DNA from: Micromonospora deserti
GTDB taxonomy: Bacteria; Actinomycetota; Actinomycetes; Mycobacteriales; Micromonosporaceae
Direction: 5' to 3'
Length of the DNA stretch: 32,837 nucleotides
Assembly (NCBI RefSeq): GCF_003236335.1
Contig: NZ_POUB01000040.1
Location: 1 to 32,837 of the forward strand
Part shown: one piece after another, positions 1-7,292 of the stretch
Position numbering within the stretch: the stretch's first letter is position 1
Layout of the letters: every line of letters begins with the position of its first letter
Program-made: the position numbers and the translations under genes
Notes under the pieces: model-generated
The model's input: the letters and a program-made list of their open reading frames with translations, nothing else
Told to the model about the DNA's origin: nothing
Database searches by the model: none

Positions 1-47
1 CGGCGTGGGCGGCGGGACGGCGGCGGACGAGGACGCCGCACCAGGCG

Positions 48-380
48 TCAGGGGCGGATGTCCAGCGCGCCGATCAGGCCGTCGCGGAGGGTGAACCGGA
101 AGCGCAGCAGGATCGGGCTGCCGGGGAACGTCCCGGACACCCGGGACGTGACGACGTAGTTGTCGCCGGCCTCCGCCTCGGCGCTGACCGGGTCGGCGGT
201 GTAGGGGGAGCTGGCCGCCGTGCGCTCCCGCCAGGCCCGGATGGCCGCGCGCCCCTCGTGGATCCTGTCCTCGTCCGACACGCTGGCGTTCTCGGCGAAG
301 CAGTCGACGAACGCGTCGGTGTCACCGTCGTTGACCGCCCGGTAGTAGCGGTTGATCACGTCAGGGACGACGACCGCCAT
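48..380 (-). CDS. SnoaL/NTF2-like small protein
   Basis: The 110-residue product reads as a single NTF2-like alpha+beta cone domain of the SnoaL-like type. It has the typical N-terminal helix (VINRYYRAVNDGDTDAFVDCF), then a segment ending in a GR dyad (IHEGRAAIRAW), then strands rich in V, F and R. Family members are polyketide cyclases, isomerases or plain ligand-binding proteins, so the substrate cannot be named from this sequence. I chose the ATG at 380 because a GAGGAG-like ribosome site lies 5-10 bases upstream; the open frame extends to 485, but the extra residues are Pro/Arg/Gly-rich and look non-coding. It lies downstream of the AraC-type regulator on the same strand, but about 300 bases separate them, so cotranscription is uncertain. 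Confidence 0.82.
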   Translation of the reverse strand: MAVVVPDVINRYYRAVNDGDTDAFVDCFAENASVSDEDRIHEGRAAIRAWRERTAASSPYTADPVSAEAEAGDNYVVTSRVSGTFPGSPILLRFRFTLRDGLIGALDIRP

Positions 381-681
381 GGCTTCTCCTCGCTCACGAT
401 GGCTGGCTGCGCCGGACGCGGTCGGCGCCCGGCCGGGTCGGCCCGGTGGCGGACAGCGGATCGCGCCAGGCCGGGTTCGCTTCACGGTACGAAGGACGAG
501 ACCCGCGCGGGTGGCTCCGCGCAGGTCCGCACCGAAAGAGCGGCCGGCCGGAGCAGCCGCGCTGCGCGGTCAACCGGATCCCTGCCGGCGGCCGGGTAGG
601 GGCCCCGCCACCAGCCGGCACCTGGCGGGTGCGCGGCGAGCGGCCAGGCGGCCGGCCGTGGGCGCAGGCCGTACTGGCCCG
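381..681. other. Intergenic region with one palindrome
   Basis: This stretch separates the regulator's stop from the SnoaL-like start. It must hold the SnoaL-like gene's promoter and ribosome site (minus strand). A perfect 12-bp palindrome, ACCCGCGCGGGT, lies at 501-512, about 120 bases upstream of the start codon. Palindromes of this length are expected by chance several times in 33 kb of such GC-rich DNA, so I do not call it an operator. The open frames here are compositional and no protein family is recognisable. Confidence 0.4.
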
Positions 682-1665
682 TCACCGCCGTACCGGGTGG
701 GCGTGCCGGCTGGCACGGAAGGTGTGGCGGTAGGCGGTGGGCGACACGCCGATGGTGGCGGTCAGGTGTTGGCGCAGTGAGGCACCGGTGCCGAAGCCCG
801 CCTCGGCGGCGACGCGGTCCACGGTCAGGTCGGTGGTCTCCAGGAGATGCCGGGCGTGGTGGACCCGCTGCCGGGTCAGCCACTGGCCCGGTGTCATGCC
901 GACCTCGTCGCGGAATCGGCGGGTGAGGGTACGGACGCTCATCCGCCCGTGGGCGGCGAGGTCGGCCAGGGACAGCGGCCGGTGCAGCCGCTGCAGGGCC
1001 CACTCCCGCACGGTGGTGGTGGTGGCGGCCGTGGCCGGTTCGGGCACCGGACGCTCGATGAACTGGGCCTGGCCGCCGTCGCGCCACGGCGGCACGATGC
1101 ACAGCCGGGCGAGCCGGTTGGCCACCTCGCTGCCGTGGTCGCGACGCACCAGGTGCAGGCACAGGTCGATCCCCGCGGCGACGCCCGCGGCGGTGAGCAC
1201 GTCACCGTCGTCGACGTACAACACGTCGGGGCGGACCTGCACCGCCGGGAACCGCCGCTGGAAGTGCGCCGCCTGCCGCCAGTGGGTGGTCGCCGGCCGG
1301 CCGTCCAGCAGGCCCGCGGCGGCCAGCACGTACGCCCCGGTGCAGATCGACATGACCCGGGCCCCGGGGCGCAGGCTGGCGAGGGCGGCGGCCAGCGGCA
1401 CGGTGAGCCAGTCCCGGTCGACGTCGGTGCAGTCGGCGAACGGCGGGATCACCAGGGTGTCCGCCGTGCCGACACGGTCGGGACCGTGCGCGATCGCGAC
1501 GGCGAAGTCCGCGTCGGTGGTCACCGGACGGCCGTCGAGGCTGCACGTCAGCACCTCGTAGAGCGGCTCGTCGTCGGCGCCACGCGCGGTGCCGAAGATC
1601 CGCGCGGGAATGCTCAACTCGAACGGATAGACCCCGTCGAGCGCGAGGACGACGACACGATGCAT
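682..1665 (-). CDS. GlxA-family AraC-type transcriptional regulator
   Basis: The 327-residue protein has two parts. Residues 1 to about 180 are a DJ-1/PfpI (class I amidotransferase-like) domain, starting MHRVVVLALDGVYPFEL and carrying the nucleophile-elbow Cys in MSICTGAYVLAAAGLLDG followed by ATTHW. The C-terminal ~110 residues are an AraC/XylS double helix-turn-helix (LSLADLAAHGRMSVRTLTRRF, then VDRVAAEAGFGTGASLRQHL). This is the GlxA family, in which the amidotransferase-like part is a non-catalytic sensor. The ATG at 1665 is preceded by AAGGA at suitable spacing. The gene is divergent from the MDR oxidoreductase with about 100 bases between starts, so that oxidoreductase is the most likely target (inference). 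Confidence 0.9.
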   Translation of the reverse strand: MHRVVVLALDGVYPFELSIPARIFGTARGADDEPLYEVLTCSLDGRPVTTDADFAVAIAHGPDRVGTADTLVIPPFADCTDVDRDWLTVPLAAALASLRPGARVMSICTGAYVLAAAGLLDGRPATTHWRQAAHFQRRFPAVQVRPDVLYVDDGDVLTAAGVAAGIDLCLHLVRRDHGSEVANRLARLCIVPPWRDGGQAQFIERPVPEPATAATTTTVREWALQRLHRPLSLADLAAHGRMSVRTLTRRFRDEVGMTPGQWLTRQRVHHARHLLETTDLTVDRVAAEAGFGTGASLRQHLTATIGVSPTAYRHTFRASRHAHPVRR

Positions 1666-1768
1666 GGCCAGATCCTTGCACAAGCCGTCTTTCCTGCCAC
1701 TCGATCGGCGCTCCCGCCGAGGGCAGGCTGCTGTGCGTACGGCGAACGACGCACGAAGGAGCAGGAGC

Positions 1769-2701
1769 ATGCGGGCTATCGGTCAGGACGGCTTCGGCGG
1801 ACCCGAGGTGCTCACGGTGGTCGAGGTGCCACGCCCGGAGCCGGGGCCGGCCGAGGTTCTGGTCCGGGTCCACGCCGCGGGCGTCAACCCGACCGATGCC
1901 TGGCACAGGGCCGGCGGTGGTCTCGGCGGCCGGATTGTCCGGTTGGGTTGGGACGTGTCCGGCGTGGTCGAGGCGGTGGGGCCGGGGGTGACGCTGTTCG
2001 CGCCCGGCGACGAGGTGTTCGGGATGCCCCGGCTACCGCAGCCGGCGGGCGCCTACGCCGACTACCTGGTCTCCCCCGCGCGGCACCTGACCCGCAAGCC
2101 GGCCCGGCTGTCGCACGTGCAGGCCGCCGGCCTGCCGCTGGTCGCGCTCACCGCGTGGCAGGCGCTGGTGGACACGGCGGGTGTCCGGCCGGGCCAGCGC
2201 GTCCTCATCCACGCCGCGGCCGGCGGCGTGGGCCACGTCGCGGTCCAGATCGCCAAGGCGCTCGGTACGGAGGTCATCGGCACGGCCCGCACCGAGAAGC
2301 ACGACTTCGTCCGCGCACTCGGCGCCGACTCCGTCGTCGACTACACCCGGGTCGACTTCGCCTCGGCGGTCAGTGACGTCGACGTCGTCATTGACACGAT
2401 CGGTGGCGAGTACGGGCCCCGCTCACTGCGTACCCTCCGCCCGGGCGGCCTCGTCGTCTCACTCGCCTCACCGGCCGAGGCGGCGCTGGCCGGGCCGGCA
2501 CGCGCGCTCGGCGTCCGCGCCACCTTCATGATCGTGGAGGCCGACCAGGGTGGCATGCGGGAGATCGCCCGGCTGGTCGAGTCCGGTCAACTGCGGGTCG
2601 AGATCGACCGCGTACTCCCCCTCGACCAGGCCGCCAGGGCGCACGAACTCGTCGAGGCCGGTCGCACCCGCGGCAAGATCGTTCTCAACGTCGCCGGCTG
2701 A
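1769..2701 (+). CDS. Quinone-oxidoreductase-like NADP-dependent MDR protein
   Basis: The 310-residue protein belongs to the zinc-independent medium-chain dehydrogenase/reductase family (quinone oxidoreductase/zeta-crystallin type). The N-terminal GroES-like half has the family start MRAIGQDGFGGPEVL and VHAAGVNPTDAW. The Rossmann half carries LIHAAAGGVGHVAVQIAKALG, the AAxGGVG nucleotide-binding signature, at about residues 146-165. No structural zinc Cys cluster is visible. It would reduce a quinone or enone with NADPH; the substrate is unknown. The ATG at 1769 has GAAGGAG seven bases upstream. It is divergent from the GlxA/AraC regulator and ends facing the DUF2267 gene, with a hairpin between them. 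Confidence 0.9.
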   Translation: MRAIGQDGFGGPEVLTVVEVPRPEPGPAEVLVRVHAAGVNPTDAWHRAGGGLGGRIVRLGWDVSGVVEAVGPGVTLFAPGDEVFGMPRLPQPAGAYADYLVSPARHLTRKPARLSHVQAAGLPLVALTAWQALVDTAGVRPGQRVLIHAAAGGVGHVAVQIAKALGTEVIGTARTEKHDFVRALGADSVVDYTRVDFASAVSDVDVVIDTIGGEYGPRSLRTLRPGGLVVSLASPAEAALAGPARALGVRATFMIVEADQGGMREIARLVESGQLRVEIDRVLPLDQAARAHELVEAGRTRGKIVLNVAG

Positions 2702-2707
2702 TCGTCC

Positions 2708-2731
2708 GGCAGCCCGAGTGGACGGGCCGCC
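2708..2731. terminator. Hairpin between convergent genes
   Basis: A stem of nine pairs with one mismatch (arms 2708-2716 and 2723-2731, loop AGTGGA) begins seven bases after the oxidoreductase stop. It faces the DUF2267 stop, so it could terminate both genes. There is no T tract, which is usual for actinomycete terminators. Confidence 0.45.
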
Positions 2732-2737
2732 GCCGGC

Positions 2738-3145
2738 CTACGTCCCGACGCGGCGTGGTTCAAGCCGGGTGGCGGCCGGGCCGGTCAGCTGCCAGAACTC
2801 CGCCGGCAGCTGGGCGACGACGTCGCCGTACTCCTTCCCGCCGGCCGCCTCGCGCAGAGTGTCCAGCACGGCGCGCGCGCCGTCGGTCGCCGACCGGAGG
2901 TCCATCGCGGCACGTGACCGCACCCGCTCGAGGAAGTCGGCGAGTCCGAACGGCTCGGCGTCCTCGCCGGGCTTGCCCAGGTGTTCCCGCAGCTCCTGAG
3001 GGAGCCGTGCGGCGAGGTCCCGCGCCTGGCCGCCGCTGATCCGTTCCGCCAGCGTCTCGAGCGTGGCGCGGGTGATGGGCTCGGCCTGCGTCGGCGGCAC
3101 CGCGGGTCGCGCCGCCACGGACTGGATGAACTGCGTGTAGTTCAC
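2738..3145 (-). CDS. DUF2267 domain protein
   Basis: The 135-residue protein shows the DUF2267 pattern. There is a helical N-terminus (NYTQFIQSVAAR), an early helix with the typical LETLAERISGGQARDLAARLPQELREHL segment, and a second copy-like half ending VVAQLPAEFWQL. Members are common in actinobacteria and proteobacteria and have no settled biochemical role; links to redox or stress genes are only by neighbourhood. The GTG at 3145 has GAGAGGGG at good spacing; an extension to 3223 is open but has no ribosome site. It follows the MFS exporter by 85 bases on the same strand and may be its last cotranscribed gene. Confidence 0.82.
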   Translation of the reverse strand: MNYTQFIQSVAARPAVPPTQAEPITRATLETLAERISGGQARDLAARLPQELREHLGKPGEDAEPFGLADFLERVRSRAAMDLRSATDGARAVLDTLREAAGGKEYGDVVAQLPAEFWQLTGPAATRLEPRRVGT

Positions 3146-3230
3146 CTCTGATCCCCTCTCGAACCGGATTCGTAGCGGGTACCCGCGCAGGTGGTGGATG
3201 AACGTGCGCGGTCCGCCGGGCATGGGCGGG

Positions 3231-4865
3231 TCACGCTTCCTCCCGGTCGTCTGTCAACGTCCGGCCGGCGGCGGCGGGCAGCAGGTGACGCACCTCCGGC
3301 TCGCCGTCGGCGAGTTCCCGGGCCCGCTCCTCGGCCTCCTGGTCGGCTCCGGTCAGCCGGCCCCCGTGCTGGCGCAGGTGCTCGTCCCAGGACGGCACCA
3401 GGTACACCTCGACGAAGCGGTCCCGGGCCTCGCCCTCGCGGAACAGTCCCCACCGCATGGCGCCGGTACGCTGCCGCGACCCGCGCACGAGGTCCATCGC
3501 GCGGAGGAACTCCTGTTCCCGCTCGGCCCGGACGACGTAGGTCACCACCACCAGCACCGGGCCCACCCGGGGGTCCGGTTCGTGCGCCAGTTGCAGCCGG
3601 GGCCAGTACGTGGCCGGATCCTTCTTCACCCCCCGCAGGTCCGGCAGCGGCCAGATCTGGCTGGTCACCGCGCCGACCAGCATCAGCGCACCCGCGGCGA
3701 GGAACGCGGCGACCAGCCCGCCCGCCTCGGCCGCCAGGCCCCAGGCGAAGGCGCCCAGGGCCTGCCCGCCGGCGAAGACCACCTGGTAGATGGCCAGGCC
3801 CCGGGCGCGTACCCAGCCGGGCAGGAAGAGCTGCATCTCGGCGTTGACGTTGGCGAGCACCGTCACCCAGGCCAGCCCGGCCGGCAGCAGCGCGATCAGC
3901 ACCACGGGGACGAGGCGGACCGTCCCGACCACGATCAGCGCCGCGCCGTACAGCAGCCCGGCCACCAGCAGAAACTGGTTGGCGGATATCCGCGTCCGGG
4001 TCCAGGGCAGCAGCAGCCCGCCGAGGATGGCGCCCACCCCGAGGGCGGCCAGCAGCAGCCCGTAGCCGCTGGAGTCCATGCCGAGCCGCCGGTCGGCAAC
4101 CAACGGCAGCAGCGCCCACAGCGCGCTGCCCGGCACCAGGAAGACCAGGGCGCGCCGGAGCAGCCGGCGCACGATCGGCGAGTGCCGCACGTACCGGCCG
4201 CCGGCGCGCAGCGCGGCGGTGAAGCGCTCCGGGACCTCGACCGCCCGGGCGTTGCCGGGCCGCCAGCGCACCAGCGCGTACGCGAAGACACCGAACGCCA
4301 CGGCGTTCAGGGCGAAGACCGGGGCGACCCCCACCCGGGCGATCAGCACACCGGCCGCGGCCGGCCCGACGGCCCGCGCCACGTTGACGCTGATCGAGCC
4401 GAGCGCGGAGGCCGCCCGCAGCTGCTCCTGCGGCACCAGCTCCGGGATCACCGCCGCCCAGGCCGGCAGGGTGAGCGCCTGCCCCACGCCGAACGCGAAG
4501 GTGAGGGTGAGCAGCAGCGCCGGCGGCATCCGACCGGTCGCGGTGAGCAGGGTCAACGCCACCGCCACCACCACCAGGAACAGCTGCACCGAGATCAGCA
4601 GGTGGCGCCGGTCGAAGGTGTCGGCCAGTGCGCCGGCCGGCAACGCCAGCAGCAGCACCGGCAGCAGGCTGGCGGTCTGCACCAGGGCGACCAGCGTGGC
4701 GGCGTTCGGCTCGTCGATGAGCAGCCACTGCGCGCCGACGGTCTGCATCCAGGTGCCGATGTTGGCGGCGAGTAGCGCCAGCCACAGGTTGCGGTAGACG
4801 GCGGTCTTCAGCGGCGCCCACGCCGAGACCGGGCGCTCGGCGGCGATGCCGGCGGCCGTCACCAC
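3231..4865 (-). CDS. MFS exporter (EntS-like) with C-terminal extension
   Basis: The product is about 544 residues. Residues 15-420 form a major facilitator of the EntS/MFS_3 type with about ten to twelve hydrophobic helices. These include the N-terminal YRNLWLALLAANIGTWMQTVGAQWL and the loop LPAGALADTFDRRH, which is the conserved motif between helices 2 and 3. From about residue 434 a soluble domain of about 110 residues follows (VGPVLVVVTYVVRAEREQEFL and a later FVEVYLVPSWDEHLRQH). It looks like a ferredoxin-like, antibiotic-monooxygenase-type fold that recurs at the end of this subfamily. Transported substrate unknown. The start overlaps the SDR stop in the run GTGGTGA (4859-4865), so either of two adjacent GTG codons may be used and translation is probably coupled. 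Confidence 0.88.
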   Translation of the reverse strand: MVTAAGIAAERPVSAWAPLKTAVYRNLWLALLAANIGTWMQTVGAQWLLIDEPNAATLVALVQTASLLPVLLLALPAGALADTFDRRHLLISVQLFLVVVAVALTLLTATGRMPPALLLTLTFAFGVGQALTLPAWAAVIPELVPQEQLRAASALGSISVNVARAVGPAAAGVLIARVGVAPVFALNAVAFGVFAYALVRWRPGNARAVEVPERFTAALRAGGRYVRHSPIVRRLLRRALVFLVPGSALWALLPLVADRRLGMDSSGYGLLLAALGVGAILGGLLLPWTRTRISANQFLLVAGLLYGAALIVVGTVRLVPVVLIALLPAGLAWVTVLANVNAEMQLFLPGWVRARGLAIYQVVFAGGQALGAFAWGLAAEAGGLVAAFLAAGALMLVGAVTSQIWPLPDLRGVKKDPATYWPRLQLAHEPDPRVGPVLVVVTYVVRAEREQEFLRAMDLVRGSRQRTGAMRWGLFREGEARDRFVEVYLVPSWDEHLRQHGGRLTGADQEAEERARELADGEPEVRHLLPAAAGRTLTDDREEA

Positions 4866-5554
4866 CGCCCGTCCGCGCGCAGCACGCGCTCACCGGAGAC
4901 GTAGAGGTCGTCGGGGGCGAGCTGGAGCAGCCGTACGACCTCGGTGGCGACCTGCTCGGGCTGCGCGTACACCTCGTCGAGGAACTCGGCGCCCGCCCGC
5001 TCCTGCAACCGGGTCGGCATCGGTCCGGGATGCAGCTGCATCACCTTGATCCGGTTGCTGTGCTGGGCCTCGGCCAACGACTCGATCAGGCTGGTGCCGT
5101 AGCTCTTGGTGGCGCGGTAGACGGGGATGCCCGGCCGCGGCTTCACCACCGCCATCGCGCCCACGTACACCAGGTTGCCGTAGCCCTGCCGGCGCAGCTG
5201 GTGCAGCGCCTCCTTGCACACGTACGTGGTGCCCAGCGCGTTGACCTCCACGGCCCGCCGGATGTGCGCCGGGGTGAGGTCGGCCAGGTCGCCGCCCGCC
5301 CACACCGACGCGCAGGTCGCCACGCCGTCGATCGCGCCGTACCGGTCGACCACCCGGGCGAACGAATCCCGGACCTGCTCGTAGGCGGAGGTGTCGCAGA
5401 CGAGGCCGGTGCAGCCCAGCTCACCGCTCACCGTGGCCACCTCGTCCGCCACGTCCCCGAGGACCGCCACCCGGTGATCGTGGGCGAGCAGGCGGGCCAC
5501 CGCGAGCCCGAGGCCGCTCGTACCACCAACCACCACGAAGGTTCTGGCGCCCAT
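4859..5554 (-). CDS. SDR family protein with altered active site
   Basis: The 231-residue protein is a short-chain dehydrogenase/reductase. It has the glycine-rich cofactor loop GGTSGLG at residues 10-16, VLGDVADEV at the end of strand 2, and the YxxxK pair as Y146 and K150. Two usual features are missing: the NNAG loop reads CASVWAG, and the position 13 residues before the Tyr, normally the catalytic Ser, is Ala (VGAM). It may therefore be catalytically unusual or act as a binding protein (inference). The ATG at 5554 has GGGAGGGA upstream; an upstream GTG/ATG extension lacks a ribosome site. It is the first gene of the minus-strand pair with the MFS exporter. Confidence 0.85.
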   Translation of the reverse strand: MGARTFVVVGGTSGLGLAVARLLAHDHRVAVLGDVADEVATVSGELGCTGLVCDTSAYEQVRDSFARVVDRYGAIDGVATCASVWAGGDLADLTPAHIRRAVEVNALGTTYVCKEALHQLRRQGYGNLVYVGAMAVVKPRPGIPVYRATKSYGTSLIESLAEAQHSNRIKVMQLHPGPMPTRLQERAGAEFLDEVYAQPEQVATEVVRLLQLAPDDLYVSGERVLRADGRW

Positions 5555-5686
5555 GTCCCTCCCGCCGTCGCCCGGGCAGTGACGCAACGGCCGGGCCTTC
5601 CCGCTGCTGGGCAGCTCACACCTGGCGGGACGAAGTGCCCGGCACGCCCGCGCGGGAACGCGCCGGACAGGTCATTGGTAACAGTC

Positions 5687-5715
5687 TTGACAGATGTTTC
5701 CCACATCGAGAAACT
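5687..5715 (+). promoter_or_regulatory. Candidate promoter of the GH16 gene
   Basis: A perfect TTGACA -35 box (5687-5692) and GAAACT (5710-5715) lie 17 bases apart on the coding strand. Within the spacer is an inverted repeat, GATGT-TTCCC-ACATC (5693-5707). The LacI-type palindrome starts eight bases after the putative -10, around the expected transcription start, a position that would block initiation. Confidence 0.5.
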
Positions 5716-5722
5716 TCACTTG

Positions 5723-5734
5723 GAGAGCGCTCTC
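5723..5734. promoter_or_regulatory. LacI-type operator upstream of GH16
   Basis: GAGAGCGCTCTC is a perfect 12-bp palindrome centred on CG, the form bound by LacI-family repressors. It resembles the TGGGAGCGCTCCCA box of the cellobiose repressor CebR (known from Streptomyces). It lies about 110 bases upstream of the GH16 start codon. The same 12 bases occur upstream of the GH55 gene at 23825-23836. Confidence 0.7.
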
Positions 5735-5844
5735 ATGGAACCGCGTCCCCACCCGTCAGGGCCGCGCCGGCATCGCCGGCCCGACGCGCCCGACACCCGT
5801 GCGCCCAGCCCCTCACTCCTCGACCGATCGCCAAGGAGATTCCC

Positions 5845-7098
5845 ATGGTCAGCGCCCGTCCCCTCCGGCGACGGCGAGGTCTCGCCCTCGTCGCCGCCGC
5901 AGCCGTCGCCCTCACCGCGGCCCTCGTCCTGCCGAGCCGCGCCGACCAGGCCGAGGCGGCCATCGGCGGGATCACCTGGCAGGACGAGTTCAACGCCCCG
6001 GCCGGTACGCCGGTCGACCAGAGCCGGTGGCGGTTCGACACCGGCGGCAGCGGCTGGGGCAACAACGAGCGGCAGTACTACACCACCAGCACCAGCAACG
6101 CGGTCCACGACGGCCTGGGCAACCTGGTCATCACCGCACGCCGGGAGAACCCGGCCAACTACCAGTGCCACTACGGCCGGTGCGAGTACACGTCGGCCCG
6201 GCTGCTGACCGCCGCCACCTTCACCCAGGCGTACGGTCGCTTCGAAGCCCGCATCAAGATCCCGCGCGGTCAGGGCATCTGGCCGGCCTTCTGGATGCTC
6301 GGCAACGACATGGGCGACGTCGGCTGGCCGGACGCCGGCGAGATCGACATCATGGAGAACATCGGCCGCGAGCCGAACACCGTCTACGGCACCATCCACG
6401 GCCCGCGTTACTCCGGCGGCGGCGGTATCACCGGCAGCCGCACCATCGGCCAGCCGCTCGCCGACGCCTTCCACACCTACCGGGTGGACTGGGAACCGAA
6501 CTCCATCGTCTGGTACCTCGATGGCGTCGAGTACCACCGCGTCGACCCGAGCCGGCTCGGCGGCAACCGCTGGGTGTTCGACCATCCGTTCTTCATGATC
6601 CTCAACGTGGCGGTCGGCGGCAACTGGCCCGGCTACCCGGACGCCTCCACCCAGTTCCCACAGCGGATGCTCGTCGACTACGTCCGGGTATGGGGCTACA
6701 CCTCAGGCGACGGCGGCACGACCCGGATCCGGGGACTGCACAGCGGTCGCTGCATCGACATCCCCGGCGCCAACCCGATCGAGGGCGCGAAGCTGCAGAT
6801 CTGGGACTGCAACACCACGGCCGCGCAGGCGTGGACGTTCGCCTCCGACGGCACGGTCCGGGCGATGGGCAAGTGCATGGACCCGGCCTGGGCCGGCACG
6901 GCGAACGGCACCGAGGTCAACCTGGTCAGCTGCAACGGCAACCCGGCCCAGCGCTTCACCCTCAACGGCGCCGGCGACCTGGTCAACCTCAACGCCAACC
7001 GGTGTGTCGACGTACGGGACTGGAACCCGAACAACGGGGGCCGGCTCCAGTTGTGGGACTGCACCGGCGGCGCGAACCAGAAGTGGTCCCGCGCCTGA
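5845..7098 (+). CDS. Secreted GH16 beta-1,3-glucanase with ricin-type lectin module
   Basis: The 417-residue precursor has an RRRR-containing n-region and hydrophobic core (residues 5-30), with probable cleavage near ADQAEA. Residues 38-286 are a glycoside hydrolase family 16 jelly roll with the catalytic signature GEIDIMEN: E166 nucleophile, D168, E171 acid/base. Tryptophan-rich substrate segments (GIWPAFWMLG, VGGNWPGYP) fit an endo-beta-1,3-glucanase (laminarinase) rather than a lichenase. After a short GDGG linker, residues 293-417 form a beta-trefoil ricin-B/CBM13 domain with repeated QxW motifs (LQIWDC, QAW, LQLWDC, QKW). The ATG at 5845 has AAGGAG six bases upstream. It is monocistronic: LacI-type operator upstream, strong hairpin downstream. 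Confidence 0.93.
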   Translation: MVSARPLRRRRGLALVAAAAVALTAALVLPSRADQAEAAIGGITWQDEFNAPAGTPVDQSRWRFDTGGSGWGNNERQYYTTSTSNAVHDGLGNLVITARRENPANYQCHYGRCEYTSARLLTAATFTQAYGRFEARIKIPRGQGIWPAFWMLGNDMGDVGWPDAGEIDIMENIGREPNTVYGTIHGPRYSGGGGITGSRTIGQPLADAFHTYRVDWEPNSIVWYLDGVEYHRVDPSRLGGNRWVFDHPFFMILNVAVGGNWPGYPDASTQFPQRMLVDYVRVWGYTSGDGGTTRIRGLHSGRCIDIPGANPIEGAKLQIWDCNTTAAQAWTFASDGTVRAMGKCMDPAWAGTANGTEVNLVSCNGNPAQRFTLNGAGDLVNLNANRCVDVRDWNPNNGGRLQLWDCTGGANQKWSRA

Positions 7099-7159
7099 TC
7101 CGTCCGGTGCGAGCACGCCGTCCGATCCGCGCCCTCGGCGTAGCCGGAGGGAACGCCCG

Positions 7160-7201
7160 GGCGGCCGGGCCGCCCACCTGACGGCGGGTGGCCCGGCCGC
7201 C
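7160..7201. terminator. Strong hairpin terminator after GH16
   Basis: Arms GGCGGCCGGGCC (7160-7171) and GGCCCGGCCGCC (7190-7201) pair perfectly. The 18 bases between them continue the stem with one wobble and one mismatch around a TGAC loop. It lies about 60 bases after the GH16 stop and before the antiporter gene. There is no T tract. Confidence 0.75.
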
Positions 7202-7292
7202 GCGAGGCACGCCTGCGGCGCCCGTCCGCCGACGAAGAGGGTCGGTGGGCGTCCGCGCGCATTCCCGTCCGGGATTGGGGAACCACCGGCCG

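Noticed and set aside
501..512. Palindrome ACCCGCGCGGGT as an operator for the SnoaL-like gene
   Set aside because: Entirely G/C except the ends, single copy, and palindromes of this length are expected by chance in this composition.
847..2376. A 509-codon open frame on the plus strand, opposite the regulator and over the oxidoreductase
   Set aside because: It is a third-position GC artefact: the translation is Gly/Arg/Pro-rich without a family pattern, while the overlapping genes have clear domains.
7188..7292. GTG 7188 as the start of the antiporter
   Set aside because: It lies inside the right half of the strong hairpin at 7160-7201, and the extra 35 residues are Arg/Pro-rich and unlike a membrane protein start.
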